DNA of 64,000 nucleotides from Candidatus Babeliaceae bacterium (GTDB taxonomy: Bacteria; Babelota; Babeliae; Babelales; Babelaceae). Below the pieces are notes generated by a model. That model worked only from the letters and a program-made list of their open reading frames with translations, searched no databases and was not told the DNA's origin. Below, piece after piece: positions 38,526 to 48,006 of this stretch. Numbering within the stretch: position 1 is the first letter of the stretch; every line of letters begins with the position of its first letter. The stretch spans positions 1-64,000 of the forward strand of contig JAFFZZ010000114.1 in NCBI GenBank assembly GCA_016933915.1, read 5' to 3'. Made by a program: the position numbers and the translations under genes.

Positions 38526-39764
38526 ATGATCGACAGAACTTTACTTCGGGAACAACCAGATTTTTTTATCTCTGCTGTTAAGCGAAAGGATCCGGAGTTT
38601 CCGGCTGAAAAACTTATAGAACTCGATCAACAGGTCCGCAAAATTCAATCACACGTCGAAGAACTTCGCGCTGAACGAAATAGTTTAGCAAAAGCAGGAA
38701 AGTCAGGGGTTACCCAAGAGTTGCGATCTCGCTCCATTGAACTCGGCAAGGAGCTCAAAAGACAAGAAGAAGCCCTTGAAGAAACGGAAACCCTGTTTCG
38801 CGATCTCTATCTCTTCTGCCCAAATTTACCTGCACAAGAACTCCCCGATGGTGGCAAAGAGGCAAACTTTGTTGTCCGTGAAGTAGGAGTTAAACCACAT
38901 TTTTCTTTTGCACCTAAAACACATGTAGAACTTGGTGAAGCTCTGGGTTGGCTCGACTTTGCAGCAGCAGCGCGCATGACAAAATCTCATTTTGCGCTTT
39001 ATCGCGGTAAAGGAGTTATGCTTCAATATGCGCTCAGCATGCTCATGCTCTCCACCGCACGATCCTTTGGCTATGAGCCGGTGCTTCCCCCTTACCTTAT
39101 TAACGAACAAGCTCTTGAAGGAGCAAGCAACTTTCCACGGTTCCGCCAAGAAGTATTCGCTATCGAAAAAGATGGATTATTTCTTACCCCAACCGCCGAA
39201 GTTAATTTAGCAAATTTGTACCGAGACACTATCATAGAAGCAGACGACCTCCCCGTTAGACTCACCGCATTAACAAGTTGTTTCCGCCGGGAAGCCGGTG
39301 GATATGGTGCATCAGAACGGGGGCTTATTCGCATCCATCAATTTGACAAGGTGGAACTCTTCTCTCTAACAAAACCCGAAGATTCACCAAGTGAACAAGA
39401 ACGCATGCTCAGCTGTGCGGAGAGCATTTTAAAAAAATTAGGACTTCATTATCGGGTAGTACTCTTAGCTGCACAAGATTGCTCTTTTGCATCTACTAAA
39501 ACATACGACATAGAAGTCTGGATGCCTGGACAGAATGAATACAAAGAAGTCTCGTCAATCAGTAACTGTGCCGACTTCCAAGCCAGGCGCTGTGCAACGA
39601 GATATCGTGAAAAAGCGGGTGAAAAAACGCAGCTGGTTCATACACTTAATGGATCATCTCTAGCGCTACCACGTCTCTTTGTTGCACTTCTTGAATCTGG
39701 TCAACAGGCTGATGGTTCGATCGTTCTTCCCCCTGTTCTCAAGGAGATAATTATTAGTGCTTGA
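38526..39764 (+). CDS. serS: Seryl-tRNA synthetase
   Basis: 'MIDRTLLREQPDFFISAVKRK', 'LTPTAEVNLANLYRDTII', 'FRREAGGYGASERGLIRIHQFDKVELF', 'EVSSISNCADFQARRCATRYRE', 'HTLNGSSLALPRLFVALLES'. Confidence 0.97.
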   Translation: MIDRTLLREQPDFFISAVKRKDPEFPAEKLIELDQQVRKIQSHVEELRAERNSLAKAGKSGVTQELRSRSIELGKELKRQEEALEETETLFRDLYLFCPNLPAQELPDGGKEANFVVREVGVKPHFSFAPKTHVELGEALGWLDFAAAARMTKSHFALYRGKGVMLQYALSMLMLSTARSFGYEPVLPPYLINEQALEGASNFPRFRQEVFAIEKDGLFLTPTAEVNLANLYRDTIIEADDLPVRLTALTSCFRREAGGYGASERGLIRIHQFDKVELFSLTKPEDSPSEQERMLSCAESILKKLGLHYRVVLLAAQDCSFASTKTYDIEVWMPGQNEYKEVSSISNCADFQARRCATRYREKAGEKTQLVHTLNGSSLALPRLFVALLESGQQADGSIVLPPVLKEIIISA

Positions 39765-39857
39765 AGGGTGATACACCCTCTTGACACGCCTGCTATACTG
39801 AAAAGTATCTGTAAAGCTATTTCTTTCTTTTCACTCACCTCTTTTTAAGGGAGCGCT

Positions 39858-40316
39858 ATGGCAAAACATGTTGGCGTTAGACTGCCAGATGATCTTTTTT
39901 CAGTTCTTCAATCAGGAACAACGGCCGTTTTGGCTACTTTTTCTGAAAAAGGAATTCCGCACACAACACCAATGAATTCGATATATCCAAAAGGACGCGA
40001 AAGTATCTTGCTCTCTATCCACAAAGACCACACAGGATACCATAATCTGGTCTGGCAAAAAAAAGTCATGCTCTGCGTTATGGATGCTGGAAACGTTGCA
40101 TATAGTATTCTGGGAAGAGCGGGCGTAGTTCGCGCTCCGTCACTCGTACACCCGCTTATGAATATTATTCGTATAGATATTATCGATATTAAATGTGATC
40201 GATCAGTGCTCTGTAGAGTAGACACAGGCATCCAATGGAGCTACACTTCCGCTGAAGCAGAAGAGCTCTCCGTAGCTCTTATCGAAGAACTAAAGGAGCT
40301 TTCAAAAACCCTTTAA
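39858..40316 (+). CDS. Pyridoxamine 5'-phosphate oxidase-like FMN-binding split-barrel protein
   Basis: 'AVLATFSEKGIPHTTPMNSIYPKGRESILLSIHKDHTGYHNLVWQKKVMLCVMDAGNVAYSILGRAGVV'. Confidence 0.75.
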   Translation: MAKHVGVRLPDDLFSVLQSGTTAVLATFSEKGIPHTTPMNSIYPKGRESILLSIHKDHTGYHNLVWQKKVMLCVMDAGNVAYSILGRAGVVRAPSLVHPLMNIIRIDIIDIKCDRSVLCRVDTGIQWSYTSAEAEELSVALIEELKELSKTL

Positions 40317-40331
40317 AAAGGAGAGCCGCGC

Positions 40332-41333
40332 ATGAAACGGTTACTCATTAACTCTCTTTGTACAACAGTACTTATTATTGGGAGTCTTAGGGGCAGCGAA
40401 ACTTATTCTTCCCCCTCTGGATCCACAGCAACACCAATACCAACAACTTGGGAAGAAGACCCCGCAGAAACCAAGGCTCGAACCATGAAGAAAACCGATG
40501 AAGGGCGTGGCAACTGGGTTATCATAAAAAACATCGCTCGCAAGGCGAACAAACTCTTCGAACAAATCGACAAAACTGTCAGTGATGTAGGAAACATAAA
40601 TGATAGCATCAGCAAAGATCATGCATTATTCCTTACTGAATCCAATGAATTTGATATTGGATTCCAGAGTGGGGCTGTTGATGAACGTCTATCATTCTTG
40701 AGCCAAGAACTCAAAAAACTAGAAACTCCACAAGGTAAAGCACTTCCTGAATACCAGCGGCTTCTAAAAGATGTGCAAGAAAAACAGGGAGTTCTCGGAA
40801 GCATTAAAACCGAGCTCACACATCTTCAAAAAATTCGTGAAGCTCTTACCAAGGCCATTATCATACTTGACGAACAGACGAATAAAACACGCACATACCG
40901 AAATGAAGCCTGGAAAAGTTACGAAAAAATTACCAACACTCTCAGCGACAGGTTTGCTCGCGAACAAATAAATTTTATTGAAGCGCAGCTCATCAATATT
41001 AAAAATATCGAAAATTATATTGTTAATACATTAAGACCGTTATTTGCTAAACAGATACAAAATTCGAGAACAAAGACAGCAAAGGTTCAGCAGATGATAA
41101 CATCTCTTAAGGCGAAAGGGATAGAACTCAGCAAACGTGTTGAAGCAATTGCTACCATTGACACCGCATTGCGTCATGCAGAAGAGCAGAAAAAACTTTT
41201 GACTAAACCAAAACCTAAACCAGCAAGCTGGTGGCAACCGATGGTAAATTCTATAGTTTCTGTCGCAAAAAAAGCTATTACCATTACTATTGCTGTCGGG
41301 CAATCACTTTGTAAACTTGTCAGGCTATGCTGA
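40332..41333 (+). CDS. Predicted secreted coiled-coil protein
   Basis: Signal peptide MKRLLINSLCTTVLIIGSLRGS; extended heptad-like helices. Confidence 0.75.
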   Translation: MKRLLINSLCTTVLIIGSLRGSETYSSPSGSTATPIPTTWEEDPAETKARTMKKTDEGRGNWVIIKNIARKANKLFEQIDKTVSDVGNINDSISKDHALFLTESNEFDIGFQSGAVDERLSFLSQELKKLETPQGKALPEYQRLLKDVQEKQGVLGSIKTELTHLQKIREALTKAIIILDEQTNKTRTYRNEAWKSYEKITNTLSDRFAREQINFIEAQLINIKNIENYIVNTLRPLFAKQIQNSRTKTAKVQQMITSLKAKGIELSKRVEAIATIDTALRHAEEQKKLLTKPKPKPASWWQPMVNSIVSVAKKAITITIAVGQSLCKLVRLC

Positions 41334-41345
41334 AAATTAAGTGAC

Positions 41346-42923
41346 CTAGTCGAGAAAATGGAGCCGTATTCCGAAATACCGCCTCGTAAGAAAGAGGAGT
41401 ACGGCCGCACCAAAGACAAGTGGCCCAACCCAGAACCAGTAAATAAATGTATTATAAAAGATATCAGCCAAGCTTCCTGGAAAATGTCGTACTATCACTG
41501 AGCAGATATAGTATACAATAAAGAAAAGCCAACCCACACAAGCAAGCTGTATCGTGTCATGTAAAATAAATTTGCCCATTGCCTGCCAATAAAATATAAA
41601 CTGTTCACGTCGTTGTAAAACAAAAATTAATGTTAGAAGTTTAATCACCTCTGCCAAAACAGTAGCAGCAAGCAAACCACGAACCCCCCAGAAATACATA
41701 AAAAACGGATTAAGGGTAGTATTTAAAATGGTGGCACCCACCGTTATCACTGTCGGCACAAAGGTCTGATGTAGCGAGTAATAAGCATTAAGCACCACTT
41801 TCTCAAAACAGAAGAAGAAAAGTCCAACAATAAAGATACTCAGAAGAATGCTCGATTCTTGAACATGGGCCTCGGTAAATTTTGCTGATAAAAAAAGCGT
41901 GTTAAAAATTTGATACGAAAAGGCAGCCATAAGCAACGTTGCTGGAATGGTTACCCACCAGACAAATTTTGCTGACTCAAAGAGGTAAAAACCAAGTCGA
42001 CGGCGAGCATAAGAACCGATCCGGGTAAAATGAGGCAAAAGAATAGTTGCAAAAGCTGTCCCAAAAACTTGTAAAGGAAGTCTGGTAAATGCATATGTAT
42101 AGCGCAAAAGCGACATAGAGCCTTCAACAAGATATGAAGCAAACATATGATCTACTATGAAGCTAATCTCCATAGCTCCAAATCCAAGGGCACAGGGAAC
42201 AAACTTTTTCAGAACATGCCAAATGTCGTGCCATGCCTCTTTATTTGGCCAGAGAAAATGAAAACCATTACGCCAAAACATCCAGATACAGAGGAAAAGA
42301 AACACCAGACTGTTTGCTAAAACAGCCCAAGCAATGAAGGTAATAGGTAATCCATAATAATTATACAGCCACCATTCACCAATCATGAGAAGGTTTAAAA
42401 TGAGTTGCCCAACAACAGGAATTGAAAAAGAGTGTGCAACCTGTAAAAGACCAACGAATAGCGCTCCCGCAGATGCAAGGGCGATAAAGAAGATAAGAAT
42501 CTGTAAAAGATGGCCTGCAAGCTCACATCGCTCCATCCCCAACTGACACGCCCAACCGGGAACCAATAGTTTAATTACCGATGAAGAGTAAAAAGCTATG
42601 GTGGTACAAAAGGCCAGCAAAATCAGTTGCATCACTAACATCATCGCTGTCATCGTTCTACTTGCCTGTTCTTTTCCCTGACGCTTTGCCACCTCAACAA
42701 GGGTTGGCACTAAAGCAGCGCTCAGCGCACCTTCTGCAAAAATTTTACGAAGCGAACTTGGCAACCTAAATGCCGACCAAAAAGCATCTGAAAGCCCGCT
42801 TACCCCGAGATACCTCGCAGTGAAGACCTCCCTTACAAAGCCAACAATTTTGCTGATAAATGTCACAACACTCAGTTGGAACATCTTGGTAATAATCGTT
42901 TTACGCGTTAAGCGCCCCGCCAT
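41346..42923 (-). CDS. murJ: Lipid II flippase MurJ/MviN
   Basis: 'GFVREVFTARYLGVSGLSDAFWSAFRLPSSLRKIFAEGALSAALVPTLVE', 'LPLQVFGTAFATILLPHFTRIG'; many TM segments. Confidence 0.93.
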   Translation of the reverse strand: MAGRLTRKTIITKMFQLSVVTFISKIVGFVREVFTARYLGVSGLSDAFWSAFRLPSSLRKIFAEGALSAALVPTLVEVAKRQGKEQASRTMTAMMLVMQLILLAFCTTIAFYSSSVIKLLVPGWACQLGMERCELAGHLLQILIFFIALASAGALFVGLLQVAHSFSIPVVGQLILNLLMIGEWWLYNYYGLPITFIAWAVLANSLVFLFLCIWMFWRNGFHFLWPNKEAWHDIWHVLKKFVPCALGFGAMEISFIVDHMFASYLVEGSMSLLRYTYAFTRLPLQVFGTAFATILLPHFTRIGSYARRRLGFYLFESAKFVWWVTIPATLLMAAFSYQIFNTLFLSAKFTEAHVQESSILLSIFIVGLFFFCFEKVVLNAYYSLHQTFVPTVITVGATILNTTLNPFFMYFWGVRGLLAATVLAEVIKLLTLIFVLQRREQFIFYWQAMGKFILHDTIQLACVGWLFFIVYYICSVIVRHFPGSLADIFYNTFIYWFWVGPLVFGAAVLLFLTRRYFGIRLHFLD

Positions 42924-43567
42924 ACACTTTTCCCTTCACCAGAGGTTAGAACACCATCACGCAAACAAAAAACCTCATCCGCTGCATTAACAAGCTCTTG
43001 GTCATGGGTGCTCACCAGAGCCGTTATACCAGCTGAGCGACAAAAAGATACAATCAATGAGCGAACCAACGTTGCCGAGATATCATCCAAATGCGCCGTT
43101 GGTTCATCTAGTAACAATAAACGCGGTTCTCCAAATAAAGCACGCGCCACCGAAACTCGGCGCTGTTCCCCCCCCGACAGCCTCTGCGGTGAAAGAGACG
43201 CGAGATGTAAGCAGGCAACTTTTTCTAAAAGCTCATCCGCTTGTTGTTCTGGTGCGTCGAATTTGCCCATCGCACCCCATGCCTTAAGCATCACATTTTC
43301 TCTCACCGTCAGCTCCGCTACCAGTAACGGGGCTTGAAAAACATAACCAACCTCCAGTGAATCAAGACTTTTATCAATCAGAATCGATCCTGAAGTGGGA
43401 AGATCGAGCTGTGCTGCTAATGTAAGAATAGTAGATTTTCCCGCACCAGACTGACCAACAAGGGCATACATCTTTCCTTGTCTTAATGAAAAGGTAACAT
43501 CGCGCAACACCAGCCGCCGCGTACCGGCAATGGTAAAACACTTTTCAACACAAACAAAATCAATCAC
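42908..43567 (-). CDS. ABC transporter ATP-binding protein (LolD-like)
   Basis: Walker A 'VGQSGAGKSTILTLAAQLDLPTSG', signature 'LSGGEQRRVSVARALFGEPRLLLLDEPTAHLD'. Confidence 0.93.
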   Translation of the reverse strand: MIDFVCVEKCFTIAGTRRLVLRDVTFSLRQGKMYALVGQSGAGKSTILTLAAQLDLPTSGSILIDKSLDSLEVGYVFQAPLLVAELTVRENVMLKAWGAMGKFDAPEQQADELLEKVACLHLASLSPQRLSGGEQRRVSVARALFGEPRLLLLDEPTAHLDDISATLVRSLIVSFCRSAGITALVSTHDQELVNAADEVFCLRDGVLTSGEGKSVWRGA

Positions 43568-43642
43568 TTAGAAAACAGCTCCGCGTAGTTTTTTGTTTTA
43601 ACTATAGCAGAACTCTGAAAACAAGGTGCAAAAAAGAAGAAT

Positions 43643-44929
43643 CTAATCAAACAATGGAAAATCAAAATCGTTCTTTGGGGAATTAGAAAGAAGCTCTTCA
43701 AAATTTAAATCTAAAGGAACTTCTAAAACCGGTTCTTGAACCGGTTCTTGCTGGACAAGAATAGGCTCTTCTATTTTCCCGTCACCATCACACTTCTTGC
43801 CATTATTGATGTGATAAAGAATATACGGAAGAACACCAACTGTTCTCGTAGAAAGAGTAAGAGAAAAGAACAAATCATGCGTAAAAGCAATAAGCTGATC
43901 CTCATTATCAGACCTGTTATGAACAAACCAATTAAAAAAATTATCAGTTTGTTGATCAGGGAAAATAATTTTTACCCACACCATATTTCTTTGTATATCG
44001 TAAACACTCACATCTTTTTCGTTTGGCATTTGAATAAATGACCAGCGATTAGAAAAGATTGACGAACGATCTTTAGGAAAATCTTCTTCAGAAACCACCG
44101 TTTCTTTGTCTTTTTCAATGTCATACTGCACCATCTTCCCACTGGAGATCTTCACACAAAGTTTTAAACAATCATCAGGACACAAGAAAAATGAAGTTAT
44201 AATTGCTTTTGGATCTTCTAAAACCAAATCAAAACTAGACACAAAAATAACACCCCCTTCGGGAGTGAAACGCCAACAACCTATTTTCTGGTTGTCGAAT
44301 AACGCGGCGAAACCAACATTATTATAGGTAAGTTTCTTACATTTCTGGAGATCACTTGCAAATACTTTGAACTCTGAGGTGTAAATCAGGTAATCCCCCG
44401 TATCTAAATTTTCATCACCGAAAATTCTGCCAAGACTTTTTTTCAGTAAAAAATCAGACCTTCTATTCTTTTTTTTCTTTTCTCTGTCCACAAAAATATT
44501 AAGCAGCCCCTGTCGTAACTCTTGCTGCCCACCTGCATCTAGAATAAATTTTACTGCACGTAACAAATCACAGTTTTTTTTAAAACAATTGCCAGCATCC
44601 AGCCGACCTTCAAGAACAAGCGGGAAAAAAGTGGTAATAAGAGTATATACGGCATTGCAGCAATAAGATTTACCAGTTAATTTTCCCGTTTTTGGCCCAA
44701 TCCACTCTTCAATCTCTGTTTTGTAATTGGAAAGAATACGCTCAATTTCTTCCCTTTTCTTCGTCTTCAAATCCCCTTCATATTTTTTTCGTTTCGCCTG
44801 ATGAAAATCAAGATCCAACTTCCAGCCATACCGCTGCCCTTTCCCCACCTTTTTATCCCCCATTGGCAATAAAGGAGACAATGACAACAATGTACCAATT
44901 GTTAAACCACACAAAACAAATTTTCTCAT
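43643..44929 (-). CDS. Predicted secreted protein of unknown function (possible beta-propeller)
   Basis: Start at MRKFVLCGLTIGTLLSLSPLLPM; large soluble ectodomain; C-terminal 'VQQEPVQEPVLEVPLDLNFEELLSNSP'. Confidence 0.75.
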   Translation of the reverse strand: MRKFVLCGLTIGTLLSLSPLLPMGDKKVGKGQRYGWKLDLDFHQAKRKKYEGDLKTKKREEIERILSNYKTEIEEWIGPKTGKLTGKSYCCNAVYTLITTFFPLVLEGRLDAGNCFKKNCDLLRAVKFILDAGGQQELRQGLLNIFVDREKKKKNRRSDFLLKKSLGRIFGDENLDTGDYLIYTSEFKVFASDLQKCKKLTYNNVGFAALFDNQKIGCWRFTPEGGVIFVSSFDLVLEDPKAIITSFFLCPDDCLKLCVKISSGKMVQYDIEKDKETVVSEEDFPKDRSSIFSNRWSFIQMPNEKDVSVYDIQRNMVWVKIIFPDQQTDNFFNWFVHNRSDNEDQLIAFTHDLFFSLTLSTRTVGVLPYILYHINNGKKCDGDGKIEEPILVQQEPVQEPVLEVPLDLNFEELLSNSPKNDFDFPLFD

Positions 44930-45681
44930 CTTATCTCTTCTACTTGAATACTCGATTGAGCCTTGTGCCAGAGTGAAGCCATAATTACAAACACTACAGA
45001 GCTTACCAGCACGATAAGAGAAGACAAGGTAGGATGTAAAACCTTTGAGAGAATACTCCATATAAAAAATACGAGAACAAGAAATAATGGAAATTTCACT
45101 AATGTACCAAAAAAACTTCTCACCTCATCAATTAATCGTTTCGGGGCATTCCAAAGAGTAACTTCACTGGACGCAATTAACGGAAACAGAAAGTATGTTC
45201 CCATGTAAATAACCAGTAAAAACAACACAAATACCCCGGCTATGCTTGCGCGGATTGCTATAAAGAGCGCTGGTACATCAGCCAAACTTGAAAAACCTAT
45301 ATACCGACCAGGCGCAAGACCATAGAACTGTTTAAAAACACAAAATATTGTCCACCATGTCAGTAACTGATACACAACAAGCCACCATGCTGACAACATC
45401 TTCGCCCAGGCATCACGCAAAAGATCGGCAATCGGTTGTCGTGTTGAATCGGTATGCCGAAAGACAGTTAGCGAGACGAGGATAAAGAGGAATGTGGTTA
45501 ACAATACATTCCACAGAACAGCTATACTCCAAACAAACCTATCACTCGTTAGCAACTCTAACTGCATAATCCCCGAATATTCAAGGAAAACAAAAGAGGA
45601 AATTACCCAAAAAAGAGGCGTCGTAAGAAATAAGAGAATACTGCGAAATAGAAAGGAGAAGCCAGGAATACGCATACTCAC
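44926..45681 (-). CDS. Polytopic membrane protein of unknown function
   Basis: Multiple hydrophobic segments; overlaps the start of the upstream membrane gene at 45678-45681. Confidence 0.8.
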   Translation of the reverse strand: MSMRIPGFSFLFRSILLFLTTPLFWVISSFVFLEYSGIMQLELLTSDRFVWSIAVLWNVLLTTFLFILVSLTVFRHTDSTRQPIADLLRDAWAKMLSAWWLVVYQLLTWWTIFCVFKQFYGLAPGRYIGFSSLADVPALFIAIRASIAGVFVLFLLVIYMGTYFLFPLIASSEVTLWNAPKRLIDEVRSFFGTLVKFPLFLVLVFFIWSILSKVLHPTLSSLIVLVSSVVFVIMASLWHKAQSSIQVEEIR

Positions 45682-46439
45682 CCTTTTTGCTGAGACTTTT
45701 GAGACTCATAAAACATAACACGTCCAACAGAAACAACCAAAGCTGCAAATGCTGTAGAAAGCGATTTCATAAGCATTTTGGAAACAATCGGCTCTTGAGA
45801 CAGCCCAAATAATGGCGAAGTTAGCGAACGAATGCTTGAGCAGAGATAGCCAATCAAACAAAAAACAATGGCCCATGGTCCTGCGACAAGAATAAAAAAA
45901 GCCATCAGGCTCGCCCAGCACTTTTTCAGCTCAATGAATGCATAACCATATAAACTAAGAATATTATCTTCTCCAAGAACCAATGGCGGCATAATGAAAA
46001 AATTAAGTACATGTTGTAATCCAAAAAGTACACACAATATGCTAAACAACGTAAGATCAATTGGCTCATTATAACAACAAGGAGTTTTCAGCAAGGGAAT
46101 CAATGCCCACCTCAATAATGTTATCCACGCAATGAGCCACCATGCAGAAGCAGTTCGAACAAGTGAATGCCAAAAAAAGGAGTGTACAAATCGTTGCTCA
46201 CCACGAATATCAGCAATGATGACTGTGGTCACGAGAAGATACCACCATATATCAAAAAATGACTGAACGAGTACAAGCAGATATTCACTTCCCCAAAAAG
46301 TAGGAGCTACTAATTCGTCCCAAAGACCAAAAAACGCTCCTCCCAACGCTCCAACTGCTAATAAACCCCATAGGAAAGGACGTGAAAAAACAAACCAGAC
46401 GCTTTTGAGCACTAAATCTAAAGCATTAAAAGCAATCAT
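45678..46439 (-). CDS. Polytopic membrane protein of unknown function
   Basis: Start at MIAFNALDLVLKSVWFVFSRPFLWGLLAVGALGG; multiple TM segments; ATGA overlap with the downstream gene. Confidence 0.8.
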   Translation of the reverse strand: MIAFNALDLVLKSVWFVFSRPFLWGLLAVGALGGAFFGLWDELVAPTFWGSEYLLVLVQSFFDIWWYLLVTTVIIADIRGEQRFVHSFFWHSLVRTASAWWLIAWITLLRWALIPLLKTPCCYNEPIDLTLFSILCVLFGLQHVLNFFIMPPLVLGEDNILSLYGYAFIELKKCWASLMAFFILVAGPWAIVFCLIGYLCSSIRSLTSPLFGLSQEPIVSKMLMKSLSTAFAALVVSVGRVMFYESQKSQQKG

Positions 46440-46705
46440 TATAAACTCTCCTTCGACCATCAATTGAAAATAGTCGTACCATGATCTGGGGCAACAATGC
46501 AACGATCATCTTCTTGTGTTTACAATATCAAATCTTTTGCATTTTAACCGTTTCTATTTCACCATCATTTCCTAATGAAAATCCATACGGAAAAATTAAG
46601 AATACGAACCTCTTTTCAAAAAAACTAAAGTCTACATCTCGTAAATCACAAAAAAATAACTGTTTTAATATTTTTAGCAAGTAGAAAAACAACTGATCTT
46701 GGAGT

Positions 46706-48001
46706 ATGATGCAACAGAGAATATTTACACCCGCTAAGATCGCAGGTTCGCTAATGTGGTTTTTACCTCTTTTTCTAATCGTCGGGCTTTGTGCAACAGA
46801 ACAGCTCTCTGCAACTCCCGCCCAAGGGCACTGGTCAGTTGTTCTCAAGCCGGTAGTTGATGTCTTCTATCGCCCACTTGATCCTGTATGGCTTGAGCAT
46901 CAGATCCCACTTTCATGCCTCAACTCATTCGACTGTCCTCGCTCAACGCAACTTTTATATAACCAAGTCGTATTCGTCGAATATGAAATCAATGATCCTG
47001 AAACAGACCAACCCTGGTGCTGGATTGCCATGCCAGACCGATTTACGACTATTGACGAAAAAAGTGCTTACTACAATTGGAGTGATCAATCCTGGAATAT
47101 CTATTTTAATCATCGTTGGGCGCGATCGGAGGATCTCACACCTGTTTCTGAAATCTCAGAAAACGGCGTTATACCGGCGCCACTTTCTTTTGCAGATAAA
47201 GCCAGCTTTGAAAACCCAAATGTAATCACACTCGTCTATCCTTGGTCTTGCCACTATCTCGGACTTACCTTTTCAGCTGGAACACGATTTGTACGCGCTC
47301 CGTTGCATGATACCTATCATTCATATGCAGTTCTCACGCCAGAGAGTGCAACTATATTAATGGTCCCCCGTTCCATTGCTCATGTCCCAGCACTTTTTTC
47401 CCGGCAAGAGCGCATTGAACTATTTACTCAACTACTCCGTTCATGGGCACACCTTCCTGAAGGTTCAATTCCTTTCGTCTGGGGCGGCCGTAGCTTCATT
47501 GGAGCAGTCATTAATCAAGATATTTGGCTTGAAAAAATTCGCGGTGAAATAAAAGGCGAAATTAAGAACATCGGATGCTGGCACCATAGTGATGAATCGT
47601 GGGATGTTCATACCGGTATCGATGCTCATGGTATCTCACTTCTCGCACAAATATGCGGTATCCCCGTGTGTGCCTGTTGCAGCGAAGGAATCCCAAACAA
47701 CCTCCGCCCACTTATCCCTGGAGAATTGATAGAAAACGGAGATTATATTCGCATCATTGGCGGTGGACTTTTTGCGGTAACTGATGTTACCAACGGCATG
47801 GTTGTTGGAGCTTGCGGGTATCAACCGGGATACGGTACATTCTTTGAATTCCAGATATCCGAACGTTTTGTAGACGCTTACTCAATGGATGACCTCCTAG
47901 CACTTCACGTAGATCAACTGCCCGTCACCTTAAAAACAAAAGATGGTAGATTCAAAGAGTTTGAACGGCTCATTATCTACAAAATTTCATCAGCCTGGTA
48001 G
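46706..48001 (+). CDS. Secreted SH3-like plus NlpC/P60-like protein, probably catalytically inactive
   Basis: Signal peptide; 'GSIPFVWGGRSF...TGIDAHGISLLAQICGIPV...LIPGELIENGDYIRIIGGG' follows the NlpC/P60 layout (Y.WGG...G.DCSG......PGDL). Confidence 0.65.
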   Translation: MMQQRIFTPAKIAGSLMWFLPLFLIVGLCATEQLSATPAQGHWSVVLKPVVDVFYRPLDPVWLEHQIPLSCLNSFDCPRSTQLLYNQVVFVEYEINDPETDQPWCWIAMPDRFTTIDEKSAYYNWSDQSWNIYFNHRWARSEDLTPVSEISENGVIPAPLSFADKASFENPNVITLVYPWSCHYLGLTFSAGTRFVRAPLHDTYHSYAVLTPESATILMVPRSIAHVPALFSRQERIELFTQLLRSWAHLPEGSIPFVWGGRSFIGAVINQDIWLEKIRGEIKGEIKNIGCWHHSDESWDVHTGIDAHGISLLAQICGIPVCACCSEGIPNNLRPLIPGELIENGDYIRIIGGGLFAVTDVTNGMVVGACGYQPGYGTFFEFQISERFVDAYSMDDLLALHVDQLPVTLKTKDGRFKEFERLIIYKISSAW

Positions 48002-48006
48002 TAGCC

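Noticed and set aside
39781-39806. TTGACA...TATACT upstream of 39858
   Set aside because: Spacing is 7 nt to TATACT and 19 nt to TATCTG, so it is not a convincing promoter.
43731-43755. Direct repeat aaccggttcttg x2
   Set aside because: Only two units, encoding QEPVQEPV inside a CDS; not a CRISPR or regulatory repeat.
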